The translations under genes were made by a program, and so were the position numbers. A stretch of 64,000 nucleotides of DNA. Origin: Paucibacter sp. DJ2R-2. Lineage in GTDB: Bacteria; Pseudomonadota; Gammaproteobacteria; Burkholderiales; Burkholderiaceae_C. Shown here piece after piece: positions 8,848-19,455 of the stretch. The notes beneath the pieces were generated by a model. That model worked only from the letters and a program-made list of their open reading frames with translations, was not told where the DNA came from and searched no databases. Position 1 is the first letter of the stretch; each line of letters begins with the position of its first letter. The stretch is taken from NCBI RefSeq assembly GCF_025717675.1, contig NZ_JAJIRT010000001.1, positions 868,001 through 932,000 of the forward strand. The letters are read 5' to 3'.

Positions 8848-11283
8848 ATGAAACGACCCGCCTTTCTCAATCTGCGTCGGCTCGAGGGCCGCATCGTTGC
8901 GCTCTTTCTGGCCTTGCTGGTGCTGGTGCAGCTGACCAGCTGGCTGATCACCTACGCCAATATCCGCCGCAGCACCGAGGTGGCGGTGGAGGCCGAGTTG
9001 AAGACCGGCCAGCGCATGCTCGCGCACCTGCTCGCCCAGGGCGCTCTGCAGCAAGTGGCCGTGCTGCGCCAGCTGGAGAACAACCACGGCATTCGCAGCG
9101 TGCTGGCCGAGGCTTCCGGCATGGCGCCGACCGAATTTGCCGAGACTTTGTTCAGCGCCCTCGACTCCAAGAACAAGCACCTGGTCGACGCCAGCGTGAT
9201 CGCCTACGTGGCGGCCGATTTCCACCTCGTCACCGCCACCCGGCCCCAGGCAGAGGCCTTTGCCGCCCTGCTGCCGGCGCTGATTCAGGCCAAGGAGGAC
9301 GAAGACGCCGGCAATATCGCTAGCGGCCGCGCCAGCCTGGTTTTGGTCGGTGGGCGGGCCTATCAACTGGTCTTCGTGCCGGTGAAGGCGGCCGGCCTGG
9401 GCGGTTGGCTGCTGATGGCCGTGGACCTGCAGGCCGAGCCGCTGCACGAACTGCAGACCCTGTCCGGCCTGAGCAGCACCTTCCTGCTACGCCAGGGCCA
9501 ACAAGCCTGGACACCGCTGGGCAGCGTGCTGGACCAGAACACCGCTGCCGCCGTGGCTGGCCAGGTGCAGGTCGGCACGCCGGCCTTTACCCTGCAGCTG
9601 GGCGAGGAAGAAATGCGCGGGCTCTATGTACCGCTGCTGCACTCGGGCGAGCAGCAACTGTCGGTGCTGTTGCTGCGCTCCTTCGATCAAGCCTTTGAGT
9701 CCTACCGCACCCTGCGCCAGACCCAAGGCTCGCTGACCGTGCTGGGCATCCTGGTCTTTGCCCTGGGCAGCGTGCTGACGGCGCGCCGCATCAGCCGGCC
9801 CATCAAGACCCTGGCCGACTCGGCCGAGCGCCTGGGCGCCGGTGACTACGACACGCCGGTGGCGCAAGACGGCAACGCCGACGAAGTAGGCGATCTGGCA
9901 CGTGCCTTCGAAGCCATGCGCCAAGGCATCCAGGAGCGCGACGCCAGTCTCAATGAACTCGCCTTCAAGGATCAGCTGACCGGCCTGCCCAACCGCGCCG
10001 GCTTTGTGCAGCAGCTGGAGCGCTGGCTCAGCGGCCATGCCGAGCAGCCCTGTGCGGTGCTGACCCTGGGCCTGGACCGTTTCAAGCATGTCAACGACGT
10101 GCAAGGCCATGACTTCGGCGACCTGCTGCTGCACAAGGTGGCCCTGCGCCTGCAGGAGCTGCTGCCCTCGACCGAGGACATCCTGGCCCGCTTGAGTGGC
10201 GACGAGTTTGCCGTGCTGCTCAGTGACGCCGACGAGACTTCGGCCCTGGCCCTGGCCGACGCCATCCACCGCGATTTCGAGCGCCCCCTGCGCCTCAAGG
10301 ACCAGACTGTGGACCTGAGCGCCGGCATCGGCATGGCGCTCTCGCCCGCCCATGGTCAAGACGCCAAGCTGCTGCTGAGCCGCGCCTCCCTGGCCATGTT
10401 CGAGGCCAAGAAGCGGCAAAGCGGCAGCGTGCTCTACAGCGCCAGCCTGGACGCCGGCAGCCAGGAATCGCTGTCCCTGCTGAGTGAGCTGCGCCACGCC
10501 GTGGAGGCCGGCGAGCTGCGCCTCTTCCTGCAGCCCAAGGTCGACCTGCAAAGCGGCCGCATCATCAGCGCCGAAGCCCTGGTGCGCTGGCAGCACCCGC
10601 AGCGCGGCCTGGTGCCGCCCATGCTCTTCATCCCCTTCGCCGAGCAGACCGGCTTCATCCGCACGCTGACGCGCTGGGTCATCGAGGCCTCTGCCGCCGC
10701 CTGGGCGCAAGCGCATGCACAAGGCCTGGCCTTGCGCATCAGCGTCAACCTGTCGACCCGCGACCTGCTCGACCAGGACCTGCCCGCCAAGATCCAGACC
10801 TTGCTCGACGCCCATGGCGCGCGCAGCGACGCCCTGTGCCTGGAGATCACCGAGAGCGCCATCATGGACGACCCGCAGCGCGCTCTGCACACCCTGGAGC
10901 AGTTGCACGCCCGCGGCTTCAAGCTGTCCATCGATGACTTCGGCACCGGCTACTCCTCGCTGGCCTACCTGAAGCGCCTGCCGGTGCATGAGCTGAAGAT
11001 CGACAAGAGCTTCGTCATGGCCATGGAGACCGATCTGGGTGACGCCAAGATCGTGCGCTCAACCGTCGAGCTGGCCCACAACCTGGGCCTCAGCGTGGTG
11101 GCCGAAGGCGTCGAGACGGCCAAGGCCTGGCGACTGCTGAGCGCACTCGGCTGCGATGAAGGTCAGGGTTACTTCATTGCCAAGCCCATGCCGCATGAGC
11201 AGTTCATCGCCTGGCTGCAGGCCTGGCGGGCGCCCGACTTGAGCGACAGCGACGCCGACACCATGCTGGACCAGCTCGGCTGA
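8848..11283 (+). CDS. Membrane sensor with HAMP, GGDEF and EAL domains
   Basis: An 811-residue c-di-GMP signalling protein. A helix at about residues 15-38 and another at 294-312 bracket a periplasmic sensor of some 255 residues (Cache-like by size and position). A HAMP segment follows (ARRISRPIKTLADSAERLG), then a GGDEF domain (372-535) whose signature is SGDEF (450-454), then an EAL domain. EAL (576-578), the SVNLS asparagine, EITE, DDFGTGYSS, the KIDKSF lysine and VVAEGVE are all present, so phosphodiesterase activity is expected; the Ser-for-Gly change leaves cyclase activity plausible. Being last in the haemoglobin-cupredoxin unit, it may report on a periplasmic redox or gas signal (inference). 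Confidence 0.93.
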   Translation: MKRPAFLNLRRLEGRIVALFLALLVLVQLTSWLITYANIRRSTEVAVEAELKTGQRMLAHLLAQGALQQVAVLRQLENNHGIRSVLAEASGMAPTEFAETLFSALDSKNKHLVDASVIAYVAADFHLVTATRPQAEAFAALLPALIQAKEDEDAGNIASGRASLVLVGGRAYQLVFVPVKAAGLGGWLLMAVDLQAEPLHELQTLSGLSSTFLLRQGQQAWTPLGSVLDQNTAAAVAGQVQVGTPAFTLQLGEEEMRGLYVPLLHSGEQQLSVLLLRSFDQAFESYRTLRQTQGSLTVLGILVFALGSVLTARRISRPIKTLADSAERLGAGDYDTPVAQDGNADEVGDLARAFEAMRQGIQERDASLNELAFKDQLTGLPNRAGFVQQLERWLSGHAEQPCAVLTLGLDRFKHVNDVQGHDFGDLLLHKVALRLQELLPSTEDILARLSGDEFAVLLSDADETSALALADAIHRDFERPLRLKDQTVDLSAGIGMALSPAHGQDAKLLLSRASLAMFEAKKRQSGSVLYSASLDAGSQESLSLLSELRHAVEAGELRLFLQPKVDLQSGRIISAEALVRWQHPQRGLVPPMLFIPFAEQTGFIRTLTRWVIEASAAAWAQAHAQGLALRISVNLSTRDLLDQDLPAKIQTLLDAHGARSDALCLEITESAIMDDPQRALHTLEQLHARGFKLSIDDFGTGYSSLAYLKRLPVHELKIDKSFVMAMETDLGDAKIVRSTVELAHNLGLSVVAEGVETAKAWRLLSALGCDEGQGYFIAKPMPHEQFIAWLQAWRAPDLSDSDADTMLDQLG

Positions 11284-11296
11284 AGGGCAGTGCCGA

Positions 11297-14098
<2,802 letters not shown>

Positions 14099-14116
14099 GA
14101 TGGCCCGCGCCTCGCC

Positions 14117-15058
14117 TCAGTAGCCCTGGCCGCGATCGACGCGGTGCATCAGTGGCTGACCGGCCCGCAGCGCCGCCAGATTGGCCCGCACCTGGGGCAC
14201 GGCCGTGCGCGGGTCGGTCTGCGCCGCGCAATGCGGCAGCACCGTCACGCGCGGATGGCGCCAGAACCCATGCTCGGGCGGCAGCGGTTCCTGCTGGAAC
14301 ACATCGAGCACCGCATGGCGCAGCTGGCCGCGGTCCAGGGCCGCCAGCAGTGCCGCCTCGTCGACATGGGCGCCGCGCGCCAGATTCACCAGGCAGGCCC
14401 CGGGCCGCATCTGCGCCAGGCGGGGCGCGTCGAAAAATCCGCGTGTTTGCGGCGTCAGCGGCAGGAGGTTGATGACGATATCGGCCGCGGCCAGGGCCGG
14501 CGCCAGCTCGGCCGCCCCTTGCCAGCGCTGCACGCCGGCCAGCTCGCTCGGCCGCCGGCTCCAGCCATGCACGGCGAAGCCCAGGCCGGCCAGGGTCTGG
14601 GCCGTGCGCCCGCCCAACTCGCCCAGGCCCAAGACCAGCACCGCGCATTCGGCCGCACGGCGCTGCGGCGGTGCCTGCCAGAGCGCCTCGCGCTGATGCG
14701 CCTGCAGCTCGAAAAACTGCCGGTGCAGAGACAGCACCGCCCACAGCGCCGTGTGCACCATGGCCTCGTTCATGGCCGGGTCCACCATGCGCGCCACGGG
14801 CACATCGGCCGGCAGGGTGGGGTCTTGCAGCAGGCGATCGACGCCGGCCCAGAGCGACTGGATCAGGCGCAGATTCGGCAGCCCGCTCAAGGCGCCCGGC
14901 TCGGGGTTGGCCACCACGGCCACCTCGACCGCGGCCGCCTCCGCCGCATCGCGCGGCGGCTGCAGCAGCCACTGCTCCTCGGGCATGGCCTCGTGCAAGA
15001 GCCGCGCCCAGCGCTCGCCCTCGGCGGCCGACCAGCGCCCGCTCAGCAGCACGGTCAT
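14117..15058 (-). CDS. ghrA: Glyoxylate/hydroxypyruvate reductase A-type dehydrogenase
   Basis: A 313-residue D-2-hydroxyacid dehydrogenase most like GhrA, which reduces glyoxylate and hydroxypyruvate with NADPH in the cytoplasm. The NAD(P) site is VLVLGLGELGGRTAQTLAGLGF, followed by WSRRPSE, where the arginines favour NADPH. The catalytic Arg lies in NLARGAHVDE, the Glu in DVFQQEPLPPEH and the His in VLPHCAAQTDP. The start is the ATG at 15058, which overlaps the upstream CinA-type stop as ATGA; a longer upstream reading would run into that gene. Exact substrate preference cannot be read from the sequence. Confidence 0.88.
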   Translation of the reverse strand: MTVLLSGRWSAAEGERWARLLHEAMPEEQWLLQPPRDAAEAAAVEVAVVANPEPGALSGLPNLRLIQSLWAGVDRLLQDPTLPADVPVARMVDPAMNEAMVHTALWAVLSLHRQFFELQAHQREALWQAPPQRRAAECAVLVLGLGELGGRTAQTLAGLGFAVHGWSRRPSELAGVQRWQGAAELAPALAAADIVINLLPLTPQTRGFFDAPRLAQMRPGACLVNLARGAHVDEAALLAALDRGQLRHAVLDVFQQEPLPPEHGFWRHPRVTVLPHCAAQTDPRTAVPQVRANLAALRAGQPLMHRVDRGQGY

Positions 15059-15555
15059 TGATCCTTGTCCTCCAGCGCCTCGCACAAGGCCATCAGGCCG
15101 GCGCGCAAGGTGGCAATGCGCACGGCATGACGGTCACCTGCGAAATGCTCGCGCCAGACGCGGGTGACGCTGCGGCCATGAACCAAGGCCAGCCAGACCG
15201 TGCCGACCGGCTTGTCGGTGCTGCCGCCGGTGGGGCCGGCGATGCCGGTCACGGCCAGGGCCCAGTCGATCGGCGCATGGGCCAGCAGGCCATGCGCCAT
15301 GTGCAGGGCCACCTCGCCGCTGACCGAGCCATGCAGGCCGATCAAGGCCGCCGGCACGCCGAGCAGCTCGGTCTTCGATTCATTGCTGTAGCTGACCACG
15401 CCGCGCTCGAACCACTGGCTGGAGCCCGACAGGCTGGTGCAGGCGGCGGCGATCAAGCCGCCGGTGCAGGACTCGGCCGTGCCCAGGCGCTCACGGCGCT
15501 GGATCAGGGCGACGGCAATGCGGTCGATCAGCTCTTGCTCTTCGGGAAACAGCAT
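15055..15555 (-). CDS. pncC: CinA-type nicotinamide-nucleotide amidohydrolase
   Basis: A 166-residue stand-alone CinA C-terminal domain. PncC-type proteins deamidate nicotinamide mononucleotide to recycle NAD. The signature is the nucleophile region GTAESCTGGLIAAACTSLSG, with the SGSSQWFERGVVSYSNESK strand and AVTGIAGPTGGSTDKPVGTVW loop, all conserved. The N-terminal MoCF-like domain of full-length CinA is absent, as is usual for proteobacterial PncC. It sits 40 nt after pgpA and overlaps ghrA by 4 nt. Confidence 0.92.
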   Translation of the reverse strand: MLFPEEQELIDRIAVALIQRRERLGTAESCTGGLIAAACTSLSGSSQWFERGVVSYSNESKTELLGVPAALIGLHGSVSGEVALHMAHGLLAHAPIDWALAVTGIAGPTGGSTDKPVGTVWLALVHGRSVTRVWREHFAGDRHAVRIATLRAGLMALCEALEDKDQ

Positions 15556-15595
15556 GGGGGACCTCCGACAGGTTCAAGCCAGACTCAGGCCGAAC

Positions 15596-16150
15596 TCAGG
15601 CCATGAGCGCGCGCCACAGCGCAATCACCACAAGCGTACATCCGGCGGCGACGAAATCATCAAACAAGATGCCGAAACCCTGGGCCCAGCTGACAGCTTT
15701 GCCACGCTCGCCCTTGAAGAGCTGGTCGGCCCAGCGCACCGGCCCCGGCTTGGCTGCGTCGAAGTAGCGGAACAGCGCAAAAGCCACGGCCTGGCCCCAG
15801 AAGCCGGCCGGCGTCACCAGCCAGAGGATGAGCCAGAAGGCCAGCACCTCGTCCCAGACGATGGCGCCGGGGTCAGGTGTTGCCAGGTGGCGCGCGGTCA
15901 TCGTGCAGGCCCACCAGCCGACCAGGGTGCCGCCGGCCAGCAGCCAGGCCCAGCTGCGGTCCGTCATCCAGGGGTTGAGGGCCAGAAAAGACACCCAGGC
16001 CCAGAGCGTGCCGACCGTGCCAGGCGCCTTGGGCGAGAGGCCGCTGCCGAAACCCAGGGCGATCCAATGCGCCGGATGAGGGAACATGAAGCGGGCCGTG
16101 GCGCGGCGCGGCACCAAGGGCGCCGTGGTGGGGGGTGAGGCGTCGCTCAT
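15596..16150 (-). CDS. pgpA: Phosphatidylglycerophosphatase A
   Basis: Inner-membrane phosphatase converting phosphatidylglycerol phosphate to phosphatidylglycerol. The 184-residue product has the PgpA opening WIALGFGSGLSPKAPGTVGTLW-type glycine-rich region (GFGSGLSPKAPGTVG), the conserved DPGAIVWDEVLAFW segment with acidic catalytic residues, and RYFDAAKPGPVRWADQLFKGE. Hydrophobic helices separate the motifs. Its start overlaps the thiL stop by 4 nt; thiL-pgpA is a widespread conserved pair. Translation is probably coupled. Confidence 0.94.
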   Translation of the reverse strand: MSDASPPTTAPLVPRRATARFMFPHPAHWIALGFGSGLSPKAPGTVGTLWAWVSFLALNPWMTDRSWAWLLAGGTLVGWWACTMTARHLATPDPGAIVWDEVLAFWLILWLVTPAGFWGQAVAFALFRYFDAAKPGPVRWADQLFKGERGKAVSWAQGFGILFDDFVAAGCTLVVIALWRALMA

Positions 16151-17127
16151 GGAGATTTGAAATGGTCAAAACTGTTGAACTGCAGGGCCAGCGCCTGACC
16201 GGCGCCGTCATACAGACGCAGGCCCGACTCGGCCTCGATGCTGCCGATGCGCTGCACCGGTGTGCCGCTGGCCGCCGCGGCAGCCGCGACCGCCGCGCGC
16301 CCGGCCGCATCGCCCGGCGCGCTGAAGACCAGCTCGTAGTCGTCGCCCCCGGCCAGGCCGCATTCGCGCTGCAGGGTCAGGTCTTGCGCTGCCAGCACCG
16401 CGCTGCGCGGCAGGGCATCGACATCGAGCCGTGCGCCGACACCCGAGGCCTTGAGGACGTGGCCCAGGTCACCGAGCAAGCCGTCCGAAACATCGATGGC
16501 ACTGTGCGCCAAGCCGCGCAAGGCCAGGCCCAGCTGAACACGAGGCTGCGGGCATTCCATGGCCCGGCGCACTTGCTCGAAATCCTGGCCGCTGGCCAGG
16601 CGCGCTGTGCCGCGAAAGACCTCGAGCGCCAGGCGCGCATCGCCCAGGGTCTGGCCCGTGACATAGATGTCGTCGCCGACCCGCGCGCCACTGCGCAGCA
16701 AGGCCTGACCCCGTGGCACTTCGCCCATCACCGTGATGCAAATATTCAGAGGCCCGGCGGTCGTGTCACCGCCGACCAGGGCGATGCCATGGGCTTGCGC
16801 CAGCGCGAACAAGCCCTGGGCGAAACCGCTCAGAAAGGTTTCGTCCACGCGCGGCAGGCTCAGCGCCAGCGTGAAGGCGCGCGGCGTGGCGCCGCAAGCG
16901 GCCAGATCGCTGAGGTTGACCGCCAAGGCCTTGTGCCCCAGGCGTTCCGGCGCCACCGTGGAGAGGAAATGCCGGCCCTCGACCAGCATGTCGGAGGACA
17001 CCAACCACTGCATGCCCGGCGTCGGGTTGATGACGGCGCAGTCATCGCCAATGCCCACGGGTACGGCTTCGGCCGCGGGGTGGCTTTGGCTCTTGAAATA
17101 GCGCTGGATCAGATCGAATTCGCCCAT
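16147..17127 (-). CDS. thiL: Thiamine-monophosphate kinase
   Basis: ATP-dependent kinase making thiamine diphosphate from thiamine monophosphate in the cytoplasm. The 326-residue product starts with MGEFDLIQRYF and has the nucleotide/metal motif GIGDDCAVI near residue 26, the SSDMLVEGRHF motif, LSDLAACGATPR, GGDTTAG and the C-terminal GGDDYELVF. These are all family hallmarks. It is the first gene of the leftward run thiL-pgpA-pncC-ghrA(-kinase) and faces a GGDEF-EAL gene across about 120 nt. Confidence 0.96.
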   Translation of the reverse strand: MGEFDLIQRYFKSQSHPAAEAVPVGIGDDCAVINPTPGMQWLVSSDMLVEGRHFLSTVAPERLGHKALAVNLSDLAACGATPRAFTLALSLPRVDETFLSGFAQGLFALAQAHGIALVGGDTTAGPLNICITVMGEVPRGQALLRSGARVGDDIYVTGQTLGDARLALEVFRGTARLASGQDFEQVRRAMECPQPRVQLGLALRGLAHSAIDVSDGLLGDLGHVLKASGVGARLDVDALPRSAVLAAQDLTLQRECGLAGGDDYELVFSAPGDAAGRAAVAAAAAASGTPVQRIGSIEAESGLRLYDGAGQALALQFNSFDHFKSP

Positions 17128-17250
17128 GGGGGGAGATTGTGTCAGTGCGCCAGACCGCCGGCACTGCAGGCGCGCGATTCCTAGCGCGCAGCGTGCCCGA
17201 GACTCAAGCCCATGGCCGCTCGGACGATAAGATCTTCAGGAGTCGGGTTG

Positions 17251-19359
17251 ATGGGCGTCCCGCCCCAAGCTGTCCCTTTCGTTGGACTCCCTTTGATGCG
17301 CGCAATCGAGACCGAAACGCGTGGAAGCCCAGACGCGATGGCTGTGACCGAGGCCGGCGCTGGCCCCGCCGCCCACCTGCCGCTGCAACTACTGCTGCGC
17401 TTTGCCGATGCCGCCTTCGAACAGCGCTTCATCCAGCACTACGTCGCCTTCTACTTTCGTTATGCCCAGATGAGCCTGCTGCTGGGGGCGCTGCTGATCA
17501 CGGGCGACTACCTGGTCGACCGCTTCGCCCACATCCACGGGCCGGCCAATCTGCTGCGCCTGACGCTGGCCGTGCCGGTGCTGCTGCTGGGCCTGGGTTT
17601 TTCGCTGCTGCCCAAGGCGCGCCAGCATTGGCAGCCGGTGATGGCCAGCTTCATCGTCACGGTGGCCCTGTGCCTGATGCTGATTCTGCTGCGCATCGAT
17701 CAGGAGGGCGGTGCCGGGCTGAAGAGCTGGGTCGGCGTGCTGAACTTCACCTTTCTGGAGTTCTACTGCTTTGTGATCCTGGGCGTGCAGTTCCGCCATG
17801 CCCTGGCTTCGGGCGCGCTGATCATGGCGGCCTTTCTCTACGCGCTGGGGTGGCATGCAGGCCTGCTCGCCCAGGAGGCCGGCTACTGGTCCTATCACGT
17901 GCTCACGGTCTTCATCCTCGCGGCCGGCATCGGCTGGTGGCGCGAGTACCTGCTGCGCAAGGAGTTCATGGCGCGCTCCGCCCTGGACGACTCGCTGCGC
18001 GCAGCCGAACAGCGGGCCCTGCGTCTGGCCCACTATGACGAGGTCACGGGCTTGCCCAACCGCCGGCTGTTCGCCGAGCTGGCCGCGCCGGCGCTGGAAC
18101 GCGCGCGGCACAGCGCCGGCGGCTGCGCCGTGCTGCATGTCGAGATCGACCGCTTCGGCGGCGTCCATGAGCTCTACGGCCATGGCCAGGGCGAGCTGGT
18201 GTTAGCCACCATCGCCCGGCGCTTGCGCGCCTGCCTGCGCGGCGGCAGCGACCTGGCGGCTGTCCCGGTGATGGACCAGGAACCCAGCCTGTTGGCGCGG
18301 CTGGGCGACCAGGCTTTCGCCATCCTGATCCCTGAACTCACGGGTCAGGAGCGCGCCTCGGCGGTCGCGCAGAGATTGCTCGCGGCGGTCGCCAAGCCGG
18401 TGGCGGTCGACGGCCAGCCGCTGCGCTTGTCGGCCAGCATCGGCATCGCGATGTTTCCCGGCGACGCCACGGACCTGCTCCATCTGAGCCGCTGCTCGGA
18501 ACAGACTGCACGTGTCGCCGCGGAGGCCGGCGGCGCCCGGCACAAGTTCTTCGACGAGGCGCTCAACGCCCGCGCCAGGAAGCGCGTGCTGCTGGAAGCT
18601 GAGTTGCGAGAAGCCCTGCAGGCCGGGCAACTGCGTCTGCACTACCAGCCCAAGGTGGACGCGCGCAGCGCCGGCCTGGTCGGCGCCGAGGCCTTGCTGC
18701 GCTGGCAACACCCGGAGCGCGGCCTGCTGCCGCCCGGCGATTTCATCGCCCTGGCCGAAGAAAGCGGCCTGATCACGCCGCTGACCGACTGGGTGCTACA
18801 CACGGCCTGCCAGAGCCTGCGTCGCTGGTCGGACCAGGGGCTGCCGGCCTTGCCGCTGTCGGTGAACCTGCCGGCTTCGAGCCTGGCCGATGCCGGCCTG
18901 CCTGAGCAACTCGAGGGCTTGGTGCGGCAGTACCAGCTCCATCCTGCCAGCCTGATGCTCGAACTGACCGAGACCATGGTCTTGCGCGATGTAGCCACCG
19001 CGGTCGGCGTGCTGGACCGTCTGCGCGCCCTGGGCTTTGGCCTGTCGCTGGACGACTTCGGGACCGGCTACTCCTCGCTGAGCCACCTCAAGCGCCTGCC
19101 CATGAGCGAACTGAAGATCGACCGCGCCTTCATCACCGACGTGGCCCGTGGCGGCCGCGACGCGGCCCTGGCCGCGGCCATCATCACCTTAGGAAACGAG
19201 CTCGGCCTGCAAGTGGTGGCCGAGGGGGTGGAGACCGCGGAACAGTCGCAGTTCCTGATCGGCCGAGGCTGCCCGCTGCAGCAAGGCTATCTCTTCTCCA
19301 GGCCCGTGCCAGGGGCGGATTTCGAACGCATGCTGCAGTCGGGAACGACCCGACGCTAG
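17251..19359 (+). CDS. Six-helix membrane protein with degenerate GGDEF and intact EAL domains
   Basis: A 702-residue protein with six predicted N-terminal membrane helices ending in WWREYLLRKEF, then GGDEF and EAL domains. The GGDEF signature is replaced by GDQAF (352-356), so cyclase activity is unlikely. The EAL domain is complete: EAL (480-482), SVNLPAS, ELTETM, DDFGTGYSS, ELKIDRAF and VVAEGVE. It is therefore best read as a c-di-GMP phosphodiesterase, perhaps using the GGDEF domain as a GTP sensor. The ATG at 17251 is chosen because AGGAG lies 8 nt before it; in-frame starts at 17212 and 17296 are possible. The 6-helix module resembles that of the protein at 53400. Confidence 0.9.
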   Translation: MGVPPQAVPFVGLPLMRAIETETRGSPDAMAVTEAGAGPAAHLPLQLLLRFADAAFEQRFIQHYVAFYFRYAQMSLLLGALLITGDYLVDRFAHIHGPANLLRLTLAVPVLLLGLGFSLLPKARQHWQPVMASFIVTVALCLMLILLRIDQEGGAGLKSWVGVLNFTFLEFYCFVILGVQFRHALASGALIMAAFLYALGWHAGLLAQEAGYWSYHVLTVFILAAGIGWWREYLLRKEFMARSALDDSLRAAEQRALRLAHYDEVTGLPNRRLFAELAAPALERARHSAGGCAVLHVEIDRFGGVHELYGHGQGELVLATIARRLRACLRGGSDLAAVPVMDQEPSLLARLGDQAFAILIPELTGQERASAVAQRLLAAVAKPVAVDGQPLRLSASIGIAMFPGDATDLLHLSRCSEQTARVAAEAGGARHKFFDEALNARARKRVLLEAELREALQAGQLRLHYQPKVDARSAGLVGAEALLRWQHPERGLLPPGDFIALAEESGLITPLTDWVLHTACQSLRRWSDQGLPALPLSVNLPASSLADAGLPEQLEGLVRQYQLHPASLMLELTETMVLRDVATAVGVLDRLRALGFGLSLDDFGTGYSSLSHLKRLPMSELKIDRAFITDVARGGRDAALAAAIITLGNELGLQVVAEGVETAEQSQFLIGRGCPLQQGYLFSRPVPGADFERMLQSGTTRR

Positions 19360-19392
19360 CGCCATCAGGGACACTCCTCCAGCGCCACCCCA

Positions 19393-19440
19393 GTTCACCC
19401 GTTCACCCGTTCACCCGTTCACCGTTCACCTATTCACCCC
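19393..19440. repeat. Short tandem GTTCACCC repeat
   Basis: Three perfect GTTCACCC units are followed by two GTTCACC units and a diverged TATTCACCCC, just before the M3 peptidase start. The core TTCAC is the reverse complement of GTGAA, which recurs in the heptamer arrays near 40.9 and 56.1 kb, so it may be a relic of the same family. Confidence 0.7.
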
Positions 19441-19455
19441 CACCACCACCCACCC

